From an uncultured Rhodospirillales bacterium (GTDB lineage Bacteria; Pseudomonadota; Alphaproteobacteria; Rhodospirillales; 2-02-FULL-58-16): DNA of 8,042 nt. A program made the position numbers and the translations under genes. Shown piece by piece: positions 1-6,593 of this stretch (position 1 is its first letter; each line of letters begins with the position of its first letter). The DNA lies in assembly GCA_913053795.1 (NCBI GenBank), contig CAJXGZ010000103.1:1-8042 (forward strand), in the 5' to 3' direction. The notes beneath the pieces are model-generated. The model had not been told where the DNA came from and ran no database searches. It saw only the letters and a program-made list of their open reading frames with translations.

Positions 1-79
1 GCTCTCCTACCGAGAAACCGGGATATGGGATCGTATGGGCGCCATATGTTAGATTTTATCCACTAAAAAAGGAATAGCC

Positions 80-1201
80 GTGCCACACAGCAAACATATG
101 TCCTCCATCGAAGAGATTATCGCCGACGCCCGCAACGGACACATGTTCATCCTTATCGATGACGAAGACCGTGAAAACGAAGGCGATCTGGTGATCCCCG
201 CCCAGATGGGAACGCCGGACGCCGTTAATTTCATGGCCAAATACGGACGCGGCCTGATCTGTCTTGCGCTGACCCAAGAGCGGGTGCGGCAATTGAATCT
301 ACCCCTGATGGTGCAGCATAACGCCTCGCGCCACGACACCGCCTTCACCGTGTCCATAGAGGCGCGCGAGGGCGTGTCGACGGGCATCTCGGCGTCCGAC
401 AGGGCGCGCACCATCGCCGCCGCCATCGATCCCGCCAACAGCAACGACGATATCGTCAGCCCCGGACATGTCTTTCCCTTGGCGGCGCGTGACGGCGGCG
501 TGCTTATTCGCGCCGGACATACCGAGGCGGCTGTCGACATCTCCCGTTTGGCGGGACTGAATCCCTCGGGCGTGATTTGCGAAATCATGAAAGACGACGG
601 CGCCATGGCGCGCACGCCGGAACTGATTAAGTTCGCCAAAACCCATAAAATCAAGATCGGAACCATTTCCGACCTCATCGCCTACCGGCTGCGCCATGAC
701 CGTATCGTCGAGCGCATTTTGGAAACAACTTTCGAAAGCCGTTACGGCGGCGGGTTCCAGATGTACGTTTACGTCAACCGCAGCGCCTACGCCGAGCACG
801 TAGCCCTGATCAAGGGCGACGTTTCCTCGGGCGGCCCGGCTCCGGTGCGCATGCACGCCCTTAACGTCCTTGAGGACGTCCTCGGCGAAAAGAGTTCCGA
901 AAAAGAGGGTGAACTGCATCAGGCCATGAAGATGATCGGCGATGAGGGACGCGGCGTCGTCGTTCTTATCCGCGAGCCCTACCGCTCCAGCATCTCCGAT
1001 CGGGTGCGCTCCAAACTGGAAGGGGGGAAACATCGCCCAGTGGCGTTGCGCGATTACGGCGTCGGCGCCCAGATTTTGCTGGATATCGGCGTCACCGATA
1101 TGGTCTTGCTTTCCAATACTCCACACACCATCATCGGTCTTGAAGGCTATGGCCTGAAGGTGAGCGAGCAGCGCCCCATCACCTCTATTAAGGATTCTTA
1201 A
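80..1201 (+). CDS. ribBX: RibB with inactive RibA-like domain (RibBX-type 3,4-dihydroxy-2-butanone 4-phosphate synthase)
   Basis: This 373-residue cytoplasmic protein makes 3,4-dihydroxy-2-butanone 4-phosphate from ribulose 5-phosphate for riboflavin synthesis. The RibB domain fills residues 7 to about 205. It carries the acidic motif DDEDRENEGD (27-36), SRHDTAF (83-89) and RAGHTEAAVD (144-153), as in active enzymes. The second half (about 210-370) has the fold signature of GTP cyclohydrolase II (EHVALIKGD, GVGAQILLDIGV, LLSNTPH) but has no cysteine at all, so the three zinc ligands of the ECLTGD...RCDCG motif are missing. The EGRGIGL loop is also lost. This matches the RibBX class known from Proteobacteria, in which only RibB is active; a separate ribA is then needed elsewhere. 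The GTG start at 80 is chosen because AAAGGAA (about 68-74) lies 6 bases upstream; an ATG at 98 has no such site. The stop overlaps the ribH start (TAATG). Confidence 0.93.
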   Translation: MPHSKHMSSIEEIIADARNGHMFILIDDEDRENEGDLVIPAQMGTPDAVNFMAKYGRGLICLALTQERVRQLNLPLMVQHNASRHDTAFTVSIEAREGVSTGISASDRARTIAAAIDPANSNDDIVSPGHVFPLAARDGGVLIRAGHTEAAVDISRLAGLNPSGVICEIMKDDGAMARTPELIKFAKTHKIKIGTISDLIAYRLRHDRIVERILETTFESRYGGGFQMYVYVNRSAYAEHVALIKGDVSSGGPAPVRMHALNVLEDVLGEKSSEKEGELHQAMKMIGDEGRGVVVLIREPYRSSISDRVRSKLEGGKHRPVALRDYGVGAQILLDIGVTDMVLLSNTPHTIIGLEGYGLKVSEQRPITSIKDS

Positions 1202-1668
1202 TGACCCAGCCGTCCCGAATTCTCATCGTCGAGGCGAGGTTTTACGAGGACATCGCCGATGAATTGGCGAAAGGCGCCGTCGCTGTTCTTGACGAGACCG
1301 GAGAACATTATGAGCGCGTCGCCGTTCCCGGCGTTTTTGAAACGCCGGCGGCGGTGCGTTTCGCCATCCGCTCCATGGAGATGAAGGCGGTCACGCAAGG
1401 AGGGTATTCCGGTTTCATCGTCCTCGGCTGCGTCATCCGCGGCGAAACCGACCACAACGAATACATTAGCCGCAGCGCCATACAGGCTCTGATGGATCTA
1501 ACCTTGACCTACAGCATTTCTCTTGGCCTGGGCGTCCTCACTTGCAACACCCGCGAGCAGGCCTTGGAGCGCGCCTCCGTGGAGGGCAGAAACACCGGCG
1601 CCAAGGCCGCCAGAGCCTGTCTCAGTATGATGGAGCTCAAGAAGGACCTTTTCCTCGTGGCTCGATGA
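1201..1668 (+). CDS. ribH: 6,7-dimethyl-8-ribityllumazine synthase
   Basis: Lumazine synthase condenses the RibB product with 5-amino-6-ribitylaminouracil, the penultimate step of riboflavin synthesis, usually in a 60-mer or pentamer shell in the cytoplasm. The 155 residues are the normal length. Visible motifs are RFYEDIADEL (13-22, substrate loop), VPGVFETPAAV (42-52), GCVIRGETDH (76-85) with the catalytic histidine at 85, and the phosphate-binding region around ALERASVEGRNTG (121-133). Residue 86 after that histidine is Asn, where many family members have Phe or Tyr, and NKG near the end is NTG; these may be lineage variants. The start overlaps the ribBX stop by one base, with AAGGA (1190-1194) 6 bases upstream. 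The stop overlaps the nusB start (ATGA), so translation is probably coupled. Confidence 0.95.
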   Translation: MTQPSRILIVEARFYEDIADELAKGAVAVLDETGEHYERVAVPGVFETPAAVRFAIRSMEMKAVTQGGYSGFIVLGCVIRGETDHNEYISRSAIQALMDLTLTYSISLGLGVLTCNTREQALERASVEGRNTGAKAARACLSMMELKKDLFLVAR

Positions 1669-2180
1669 ACGCCGCCGCCAATGGTAAAGCGGCCCGGCAT
1701 GGGTCCAGCCGGCGAACCGCTCGTTTGGCGGCGGTGCAAGCCCTTTATGAGATAGACGTGGCCGGCGCCTCCGTTGACCTTGTGCTCCTTGAATTTCTGA
1801 AAAAGCGCTGGGATTGCGCCATGGGGGAGGGGGATGCGCCCCTTTCCAAGCCCGATGAAAATCTGCTTTCGCATTTGGTTCGGGGAACGGCGGAGCGGAG
1901 CCGGGAGTTGGACGCCTTTATCAAGCCCGTCCTTTCCGGGAGCATAAGCATGGATCGCATGGAGTCCCTTCTGAAAACCATTCTGAGGACCGCCGCCTTT
2001 GAATTGACGGACCCCGAGGGCGACGTTTCAGCCCCCATCATCATCAGTGAGTACGTGGATATCGCCCACGCCTTTTATTCCGCAAACGAGACTGCGCTGG
2101 TCAACGGCGTGCTTGACCGCCTTGCCCATGAGGCGCGGCCAGGGGAAACCTTAAAAGGAGATAAATATTCTAAAGCGTGA
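1665..2180 (+). CDS. nusB: Transcription antitermination protein NusB
   Basis: NusB binds BoxA RNA together with NusE (ribosomal protein S10) and keeps RNA polymerase processive on rRNA operons. The 171-residue product is all-alpha in pattern. It shows the NusB start RRTARLAAVQALYEID (residues 16-31), LLKTILRTAAFEL in the middle, and the closing motif IIISEYVDIAHAF...ALVNGVLDRLA (usual form FVNGVLD). I take the ATG at 1665, which overlaps the ribH stop as ATGA; a longer frame from 1542 runs inside ribH and has no NusB similarity before 1665. A ribH-nusB-thiL order is common in Proteobacteria, so this gene is almost certainly cotranscribed with its neighbours. The C-terminal tail after residue 155 is charged and probably disordered. 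Confidence 0.94.
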   Translation: MNAAANGKAARHGSSRRTARLAAVQALYEIDVAGASVDLVLLEFLKKRWDCAMGEGDAPLSKPDENLLSHLVRGTAERSRELDAFIKPVLSGSISMDRMESLLKTILRTAAFELTDPEGDVSAPIIISEYVDIAHAFYSANETALVNGVLDRLAHEARPGETLKGDKYSKA

Positions 2181-2186
2181 GAAAAG

Positions 2187-3176
2187 ATGAAAACCACTGA
2201 ATTCGATCTAATCTCCCGATTTTTCGCCCCCCTGGCGGAAAGCGAGCCGGGCGCCTTCGGGCTTACCGACGACGCCGCGTCCATCTCCATCAAGGAAGGG
2301 CGCCTGATCGTCACCACCGACGCCCTGGTGTCCGGCGTCCATTTTCCTGAACAAACCCCGGCGCATTTGATCGCCGAGAAGCTGCTCTGCGTAAACCTCT
2401 CCGATTTGGCGTCTATGGGGGCCGCGCCGCGCGCCTACGTGCTTTCCGCGGCTCTCCCCGGTTTCGTCGACGATAATTGGCTGGAAAGCTTCTCCAAGTC
2501 CCTGGCGTCCGTACAAAAGACGCATGGGATGGTCTTAATCGGCGGCGACACGGTGGCCACTCCCGGACCGCTTACCCTCTCCGTATGCATGCTGGGGGAA
2601 GTGGATGAGGGGAAAGTGATTAAGCGCTCGGGCGCTTGTCCGGGCGACCAAATTTTCGTTTCGGGAACCATCGGCGACGCCGCCCTTGGCCTGCTTTCCC
2701 TGCATGGCGGGCTTGCAGGCCTGGAGCCCGCCATGCGCGAAGAGCTTGAGGACCGTTACCATCGGCCGCGCCCCAGGATCGATCTGGGCTTGCGTCTTTT
2801 CGGACTGGCCAACGCAGCGGTGGACGTTTCGGATGGGCTTGTCGCCGATCTCGCTCACCTATGCGAATCGTCCTCGGCCGCCGCCACCCTTCAAGCCGCC
2901 AAGACGCCGTTGTCCCCGCCGGCGCAAGCGGCTCTGAAGGCCAATCCGGAATTATTGACCGCCGTACTTACCGGAGGCGACGATTACGAACTTCTCTTCA
3001 CCGCTCCCAGAGAGTCGGCTCAAGCCTTGAGCCGGCTCGCCCTTGAATTGAAACTGCCCCTGACCGCCATAGGAAGCATCACTGAATCGGCGGAAGAAAA
3101 GGGGGAAGTCCGCGTTGTCGATGAAAACGGTTCGGAAATTTCACTGCCCAACAAGGGGTACAGGCATTTCGGCTAA
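2187..3176 (+). CDS. thiL: Thiamine-monophosphate kinase
   Basis: ThiL phosphorylates thiamine monophosphate with ATP to give thiamine diphosphate, the active cofactor. The 329 residues match the family length and show its metal and nucleotide motifs in order: LTDDAA (26-31), TTDALVSGVHF (43-53), NLSDLASMGA (70-79), IGGDT (118-122), DVSDGL (213-218), GGDDYELLF (263-271) and the terminal GYRHF (324-328). It belongs to the PurM-like ATP-binding superfamily. It starts 6 bases after nusB with a GAGAAAAG stretch just upstream, so it is the fourth gene of the riboflavin-nusB operon. No terminator is evident between it and the next gene, which may be cotranscribed. Confidence 0.95.
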   Translation: MKTTEFDLISRFFAPLAESEPGAFGLTDDAASISIKEGRLIVTTDALVSGVHFPEQTPAHLIAEKLLCVNLSDLASMGAAPRAYVLSAALPGFVDDNWLESFSKSLASVQKTHGMVLIGGDTVATPGPLTLSVCMLGEVDEGKVIKRSGACPGDQIFVSGTIGDAALGLLSLHGGLAGLEPAMREELEDRYHRPRPRIDLGLRLFGLANAAVDVSDGLVADLAHLCESSSAAATLQAAKTPLSPPAQAALKANPELLTAVLTGGDDYELLFTAPRESAQALSRLALELKLPLTAIGSITESAEEKGEVRVVDENGSEISLPNKGYRHFG

Positions 3177-3221
3177 AAAGTAGTTCTTTGCAGACTCCCC
3201 TTGACCCGTGATAATGTCCAA

Positions 3222-3671
3222 ATGAAAAAACTCGTCATTGCAATTATTGCCTTGGGGGTGCTCGGCGGCGGCGGCTTCAGCGTTCTTAAGTGGATGAAGA
3301 TCGGCCCCTTTGCCGTTAGCGAGTCCGGCTCCAATAAAATAAAAGAGTCCATTCCATCATTCTATACGGATATGGACCCGTTGATTATCCCCGTTTTTCA
3401 GGGAGAAAGGGTGGCGCTCACCTACCAAATCCAGTTCAAGATCGAGACCCTGGGGAAAAAGAACCAAGCCCTCGTCCAAAAAATGTTGCCGCGTCTCCAC
3501 GATGCGTTCCTGCGTGATCTCTACATCTATATTCCCCGTATTCTCAAAAAGAAAAACAAGCTGGATTACTTCATCATCAAGGATCGCCTAAAAAGAATTG
3601 GCGACAGGGAAGCGGGGGCTGGCGTTATCAATAACATCCTCATTCAATCGGTTATCGATAAAGCGGGTTGA
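3222..3671 (+). CDS. FliL-like membrane-anchored protein
   Basis: The product has 149 residues from the ATG at 3222. It begins MKKLVIAIIALGVLGGGGF, a single N-terminal membrane anchor (about 3-24), followed by a periplasmic domain. That domain resembles the flagellar basal body protein FliL: a strand segment ending in ALTYQIQFKIET (65-76), then a helical MLPRLHDAFLRDLYIYIPR (88-106) and the closing helix INNILIQSVI (136-145). FliL surrounds the stator in flagellar motors, but no other flagellar gene is present here and the protein is shorter than many FliL proteins. Its role may be flagellar or a paralogous one linked to the membrane pyrophosphatase downstream; the sequence does not decide. 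A TTG start at 3201 in the same frame is possible, but neither start has a clear ribosome binding site. Confidence 0.7.
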   Translation: MKKLVIAIIALGVLGGGGFSVLKWMKIGPFAVSESGSNKIKESIPSFYTDMDPLIIPVFQGERVALTYQIQFKIETLGKKNQALVQKMLPRLHDAFLRDLYIYIPRILKKKNKLDYFIIKDRLKRIGDREAGAGVINNILIQSVIDKAG

Positions 3672-3679
3672 TGATTCCA

Positions 3680-3693
3680 GGTGAAATTTCACC
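3680..3693. promoter_or_regulatory. Perfect 14-base palindrome, possible operator
   Basis: GGTGAAATTTCACC reads the same on both strands with no spacer, as expected for a dimeric repressor or activator site. It lies directly after the FliL-like gene and about 150 bases before hppA. No T-run follows it, and a hairpin without a loop is unlikely, so it is not a terminator. I do not recognise the motif as that of a known regulator. Confidence 0.3.
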
Positions 3694-3830
3694 GCTCTCC
3701 AATATTTTGCTGCACCGCAACGAACACCTGTTGCTTTATGAAATAGGTTCTGATATTTTCCCGCCTGTTTTTCCCAGTAATTGAAAAATTATCGCCACCA
3801 ATTACCCGGCGGAAGATCCTAATTCATCAT

Positions 3831-3836
3831 GAGGGG
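3831..3836 (+). promoter_or_regulatory. Ribosome binding site of hppA
   Basis: GAGGGG lies 9 bases before the ATG at 3846 and supports that start, which also gives the expected first membrane helix of the pyrophosphatase. Confidence 0.6.
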
Positions 3837-3845
3837 TTTATTAAC

Positions 3846-5939
3846 ATGTCGAGTGTGTACTTATTAATTATTGCCTGTAGCGTATTGGCGCTCCTATACG
3901 GCGCCTACGCCACCCGTAGCGTTCTTGCCGCTCCGACCGGCAATGAACGCATGCAAGAGATCGCCAGCGCCATTCAAGAGGGGGCGGGCGCCTACCTGAA
4001 ACGCCAGTACACCGCCATCGCATTGGTCGGCGTTGCGGTCGGCGTTCTTCTTGGTGTTTTCCTTGGATTGACCGCGGCTGTCGGTTTTTTCATTGGCGCC
4101 ATTTTGTCAGGCGCCACAGGATACATCGGCATGAACGTTTCCGTGCGCGCCAACGTGCGCACTGCCGAAGCGGCCGGCACCGTCGGCCTTGCGGGCGGTC
4201 TTGATATCGCCTTCAAATCCGGCGCCATCACCGGTCTTCTCGTGGTCGGCTTGGCCTTGCTTGGCGTCACCGGTTATTACGTCCTGCTTCTAAATATGTT
4301 TGACTCCGGAAACCCCGAAGAAATGCGCCGCATTCTCGAGGCTCTCGTGTCGCTTGGTTTCGGCGGTTCTCTGATTTCCATCTTCGCCCGTCTCGGCGGC
4401 GGAATTTTCACCAAGGGCGCTGACGTGGGCGCTGACCTGGTGGGCAAAATCGAAGCCGGAATTCCCGAGGACGACCCACGCAACCCCGGCGTTATCGCCG
4501 ACAATGTCGGCGATAACGTCGGCGATTGCGCCGGCATGGCCGCCGACCTTTTCGAGACCTACGCCGTCACCATGGTCGCCACCATGCTGTTGGGCGCCAT
4601 CTTCTTCACAGGCGGGGAACAAGAATCCCTAATGGCCCTGCCGCTGATTATCGGCGCCGTATGCATCATCGGCTCGGTGATCGCCACCTTCTTCGTCAAG
4701 CTTGGCCCCTCCAACAACATCATGGGGGCGTTGTACAAGGGCTTTATCGCCAGCGCCGTTATCTCGGGCGTTTTGATCGCCGGAGTGCTGGGCATGTTCA
4801 TCGGATTTGACACTGAATACACCGCAGGCGGCAAAACCTTTACCGGCATGTCGCTGCTGATCACCGCCCTCACCGGTCTGGGCGTGACCGGCCTGATTGT
4901 CTGGATCACTGAATACTACACCGGCACCTTGTATCGCCCGGTGCAAAGCATCGCCAAAGCCTCTACAACCGGAGACGGCACCAACATCATCCAAGGGTTG
5001 GCCGTCTCAATGGAGTCGACGGCCTTGCCGGTATTGGTGATTTGCGCCGGTATTTTGATTTCCCATCTGACCGCCGGACTGTACGGCATAGCCATCGCCG
5101 CCACGACCATGCTGGCCTTGGCTGGCATCGTCGTCGCCTTGGATGCTTTCGGTCCGGTGACCGACAACGCCGGCGGCATCGCCGAAATGGCGGAACTTCC
5201 CGAAGACGTGCGTAAAATCACCGACGCCTTGGACGCCGTAGGCAACACCACCAAGGCCGTGACCAAGGGTTATGCTATCGGCTCCGCCGGCTTGGCCGCC
5301 CTGGTCCTGTTCGCCGCCTACACCGAAGACCTGAAGCATTACTTCCCGGACCTGAACGTAACTTTCACCCTGCAAGATCCTTTTGTGGTGGTCGGTTTGT
5401 TCGTCGGCGGCTTGCTGCCCTTCCTGTTCGGCGCCATGGGCATGATGGCCGTGGGCCGCGCCGGCGGCGAGCTGGTGATCGAAATCCGCCGCCAGTTCAG
5501 GAAAATCGAGGGCATCATGGAAGGAACCGGAAAGCCGGAATATGGGACATGCGTCGATATGCTGACCAAAACGGCCATTAAGGAAATGATCGTGCCGTCT
5601 CTGTTGCCGGTGCTGGCCCCGATTGTGATGTACTATGTTATCTTGCTTGTCGCCGATCAGTCCTCAGCTTTCACGGCCCTTGGCGCCATGCTGCTGGGAA
5701 CCATCGTCACCGGCTTGTTCGTCGCCATCTCCATGACGTCGGGAGGCGGCGCCTGGGATAACGCCAAGAAGTTCATCGAGGACGGAAATTACGGTGGAAA
5801 GGGCTCGGACGCCCACAAGGCCGCGATAACCGGCGACACTGTCGGGGACCCCTACAAGGACACAGCCGGCCCCGCCATTAACCCGATGATCAAGATCATC
5901 AACATCGTGGCGATTCTGCTGCTGGCCATGCTCGCCTAA
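3846..5939 (+). CDS. hppA: K+-independent proton-translocating membrane pyrophosphatase
   Basis: This integral inner-membrane pump hydrolyses pyrophosphate and moves protons across the membrane, conserving energy and clearing the PPi made by biosynthesis. The 697 residues and some 16 hydrophobic segments fit the family. The catalytic signature DVGADLVGK is at 193-201, followed by DNVGDNVGDCAG (219-230). A second acidic cluster is DAFGPVTDNAGGIAEM (433-448), and the C-terminal loop GDTVGDPYKDTAGPAINP carries the third. In GNTTKAVTKG (466-475) residue 470 is Lys; K+-dependent enzymes have Ala there, so this is the K+-independent, H+-pumping type known from Rhodospirillum rubrum and other alphaproteobacteria. 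It is preceded by GAGGGG and a 174-base gap, suggesting its own promoter, and is followed closely by a strong terminator. Confidence 0.97.
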   Translation: MSSVYLLIIACSVLALLYGAYATRSVLAAPTGNERMQEIASAIQEGAGAYLKRQYTAIALVGVAVGVLLGVFLGLTAAVGFFIGAILSGATGYIGMNVSVRANVRTAEAAGTVGLAGGLDIAFKSGAITGLLVVGLALLGVTGYYVLLLNMFDSGNPEEMRRILEALVSLGFGGSLISIFARLGGGIFTKGADVGADLVGKIEAGIPEDDPRNPGVIADNVGDNVGDCAGMAADLFETYAVTMVATMLLGAIFFTGGEQESLMALPLIIGAVCIIGSVIATFFVKLGPSNNIMGALYKGFIASAVISGVLIAGVLGMFIGFDTEYTAGGKTFTGMSLLITALTGLGVTGLIVWITEYYTGTLYRPVQSIAKASTTGDGTNIIQGLAVSMESTALPVLVICAGILISHLTAGLYGIAIAATTMLALAGIVVALDAFGPVTDNAGGIAEMAELPEDVRKITDALDAVGNTTKAVTKGYAIGSAGLAALVLFAAYTEDLKHYFPDLNVTFTLQDPFVVVGLFVGGLLPFLFGAMGMMAVGRAGGELVIEIRRQFRKIEGIMEGTGKPEYGTCVDMLTKTAIKEMIVPSLLPVLAPIVMYYVILLVADQSSAFTALGAMLLGTIVTGLFVAISMTSGGGAWDNAKKFIEDGNYGGKGSDAHKAAITGDTVGDPYKDTAGPAINPMIKIINIVAILLLAMLA

Positions 5940-5958
5940 GCGAATCGCAATAAACAAC

Positions 5959-5994
5959 AAAAATCCCTGGAGGAATGTTTCCTTCAGGGTTTTT
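5959..5994. terminator. Bidirectional intrinsic terminator between hppA and bamE
   Basis: CCCTGGAGGAA (5965-5975) pairs with TTCCTTCAGGG (5979-5989) through 11 base pairs, including one G-T pair, around a TGT loop. Five A's lie before the stem and five T's after it, so RNA from either strand ends in a U-run. It closes hppA on the + strand. On the - strand it begins at the bamE stop codon, so the two convergent genes share one hairpin. Confidence 0.9.
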
Positions 5995-6457
5995 ATTGTT
6001 CCTGGCCTTTCTTTCTAAACCGTTTGAGGTTGCCTTTGACCTGTTCGATAATTCCCATTTCGCTGCCCGTAGTCTGGGTTTTGCGCTGTACCGGCTGAAT
6101 AAGGCGGCCGTTTTCCATCCCCAAAGTATTAACGTTGGAAAGAACCCCCTCTTTGTCAAACCGCAAGACAACTACCTGACGCTCTTTCAATTCGGGTTTG
6201 AAAAAAGCGAAGGTTTCGGTTCGTTTGCTGATATAGTACCAAGTTTCCTGATCGAAAACAGCGGTGCTGGACGGCGATCCAAGGATTTCGCTCACCTGCT
6301 CGCGGGTATGCGTTCCAACCCTGACTTCCGCCAACCGGCCGGGATCCAGAAAATTGCCCCGGCTGTCAACGCGGCTGGCGCATGCGTCAAGAACAAGAAC
6401 AAGGGCTCCCGCGCACATGCACCGCAACAACAATCTTGAGAAAACGTTCTTTGACAT
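5993..6457 (-). CDS. bamE: Outer membrane assembly lipoprotein BamE (SmpA/OmlA family)
   Basis: BamE is a small lipoprotein of the BAM complex, which inserts beta-barrel proteins in the outer membrane. The 154-residue product has a basic N-terminus, a hydrophobic stretch and a lipobox LDAC with the acylated Cys at 26; Asp at -2 is unusual for a lipobox. Ala and Ser follow the Cys, compatible with outer-membrane sorting. The SmpA/OmlA domain is seen as VRVGTHTREQVSEILGSPS (45-63), TWYYISKRTETFAFFKPEL (72-90) and VVVLRFDKEGVLSNV (95-109). The C-terminal tail after 120 is charged and poorly conserved. It converges on hppA and diverges from the chaperone gene, an arrangement seen in alphaproteobacteria. 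No clear ribosome binding site precedes the ATG. Confidence 0.9.
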   Translation of the reverse strand: MSKNVFSRLLLRCMCAGALVLVLDACASRVDSRGNFLDPGRLAEVRVGTHTREQVSEILGSPSSTAVFDQETWYYISKRTETFAFFKPELKERQVVVLRFDKEGVLSNVNTLGMENGRLIQPVQRKTQTTGSEMGIIEQVKGNLKRFRKKGQEQ

Positions 6458-6593
6458 CTTTACTGGGACATTTCCACTGAGGCGTTTCTAGTATCGCCAA
6501 TTCGCCAACTTGCGAAACAAGTGCTTGAAATAAAGAATCGCACCAGGCCAACCGTTTTGTCAATATGTGCAGAGCCATTCCGGAATGCCGCTG
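6458..6593. promoter_or_regulatory. Divergent intergenic region between bamE and the chaperone-like gene
   Basis: Two genes are read outward from this 136-base gap, so it should hold two promoters. I find no convincing -35/-10 pair. It contains a near-exact tandem pair ATCGCCAA-TTCGCCAA (6493-6508) and a short inverted repeat ACTTG-CGAAA-CAAGT (6508-6522), either of which could be a protein site or chance. Confidence 0.35.

Larger units (their letters stand above)
3672..3845 (+). other. Intergenic region upstream of hppA
   Basis: This stretch probably holds the hppA promoter, but I cannot assign -35 and -10 boxes with confidence. It contains a perfect 14-base palindrome at 3680-3693 and is richer in A and T than the flanking genes. 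TTGCTT (3731) and GATATT (3752) are only 15 bases apart, so they make a poor promoter pair. A 37-codon frame spans 3671-3784, but its codon use is unlike that of its neighbours. Confidence 0.4.

Noticed and set aside
1..79. Possible end of an upstream gene
   Set aside because: All three + frames close before 80 (stops at 50, 64 and 75) and none gives a tail I can assign. No riboswitch or firm promoter is visible either.
49..678. Long minus-strand reading frame opposite ribBX (and another at 299-1126)
   Set aside because: These are antisense shadows produced by the high-GC codons of ribBX. The sense strand has clear enzyme motifs; the antisense products show none.
872..883. Palindrome GAGGACGTCCTC inside ribBX
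   Set aside because: It is 12 bases long in coding sequence of high GC content; such sites are expected by chance.
2154..2160. Strong ribosome-binding-like AAAGGAG near the end of nusB
   Set aside because: It is 26 bases before the thiL ATG, too far, and no other start with a credible frame follows at the right distance.
5975..6439. Plus-strand frame opposite bamE
   Set aside because: It is antisense to a well-supported lipoprotein gene and begins inside the terminator hairpin.
6508..6522. Inverted repeat ACTTG-CGAAA-CAAGT
   Set aside because: Five paired bases are too few to call an operator or terminator, and no T-run follows.
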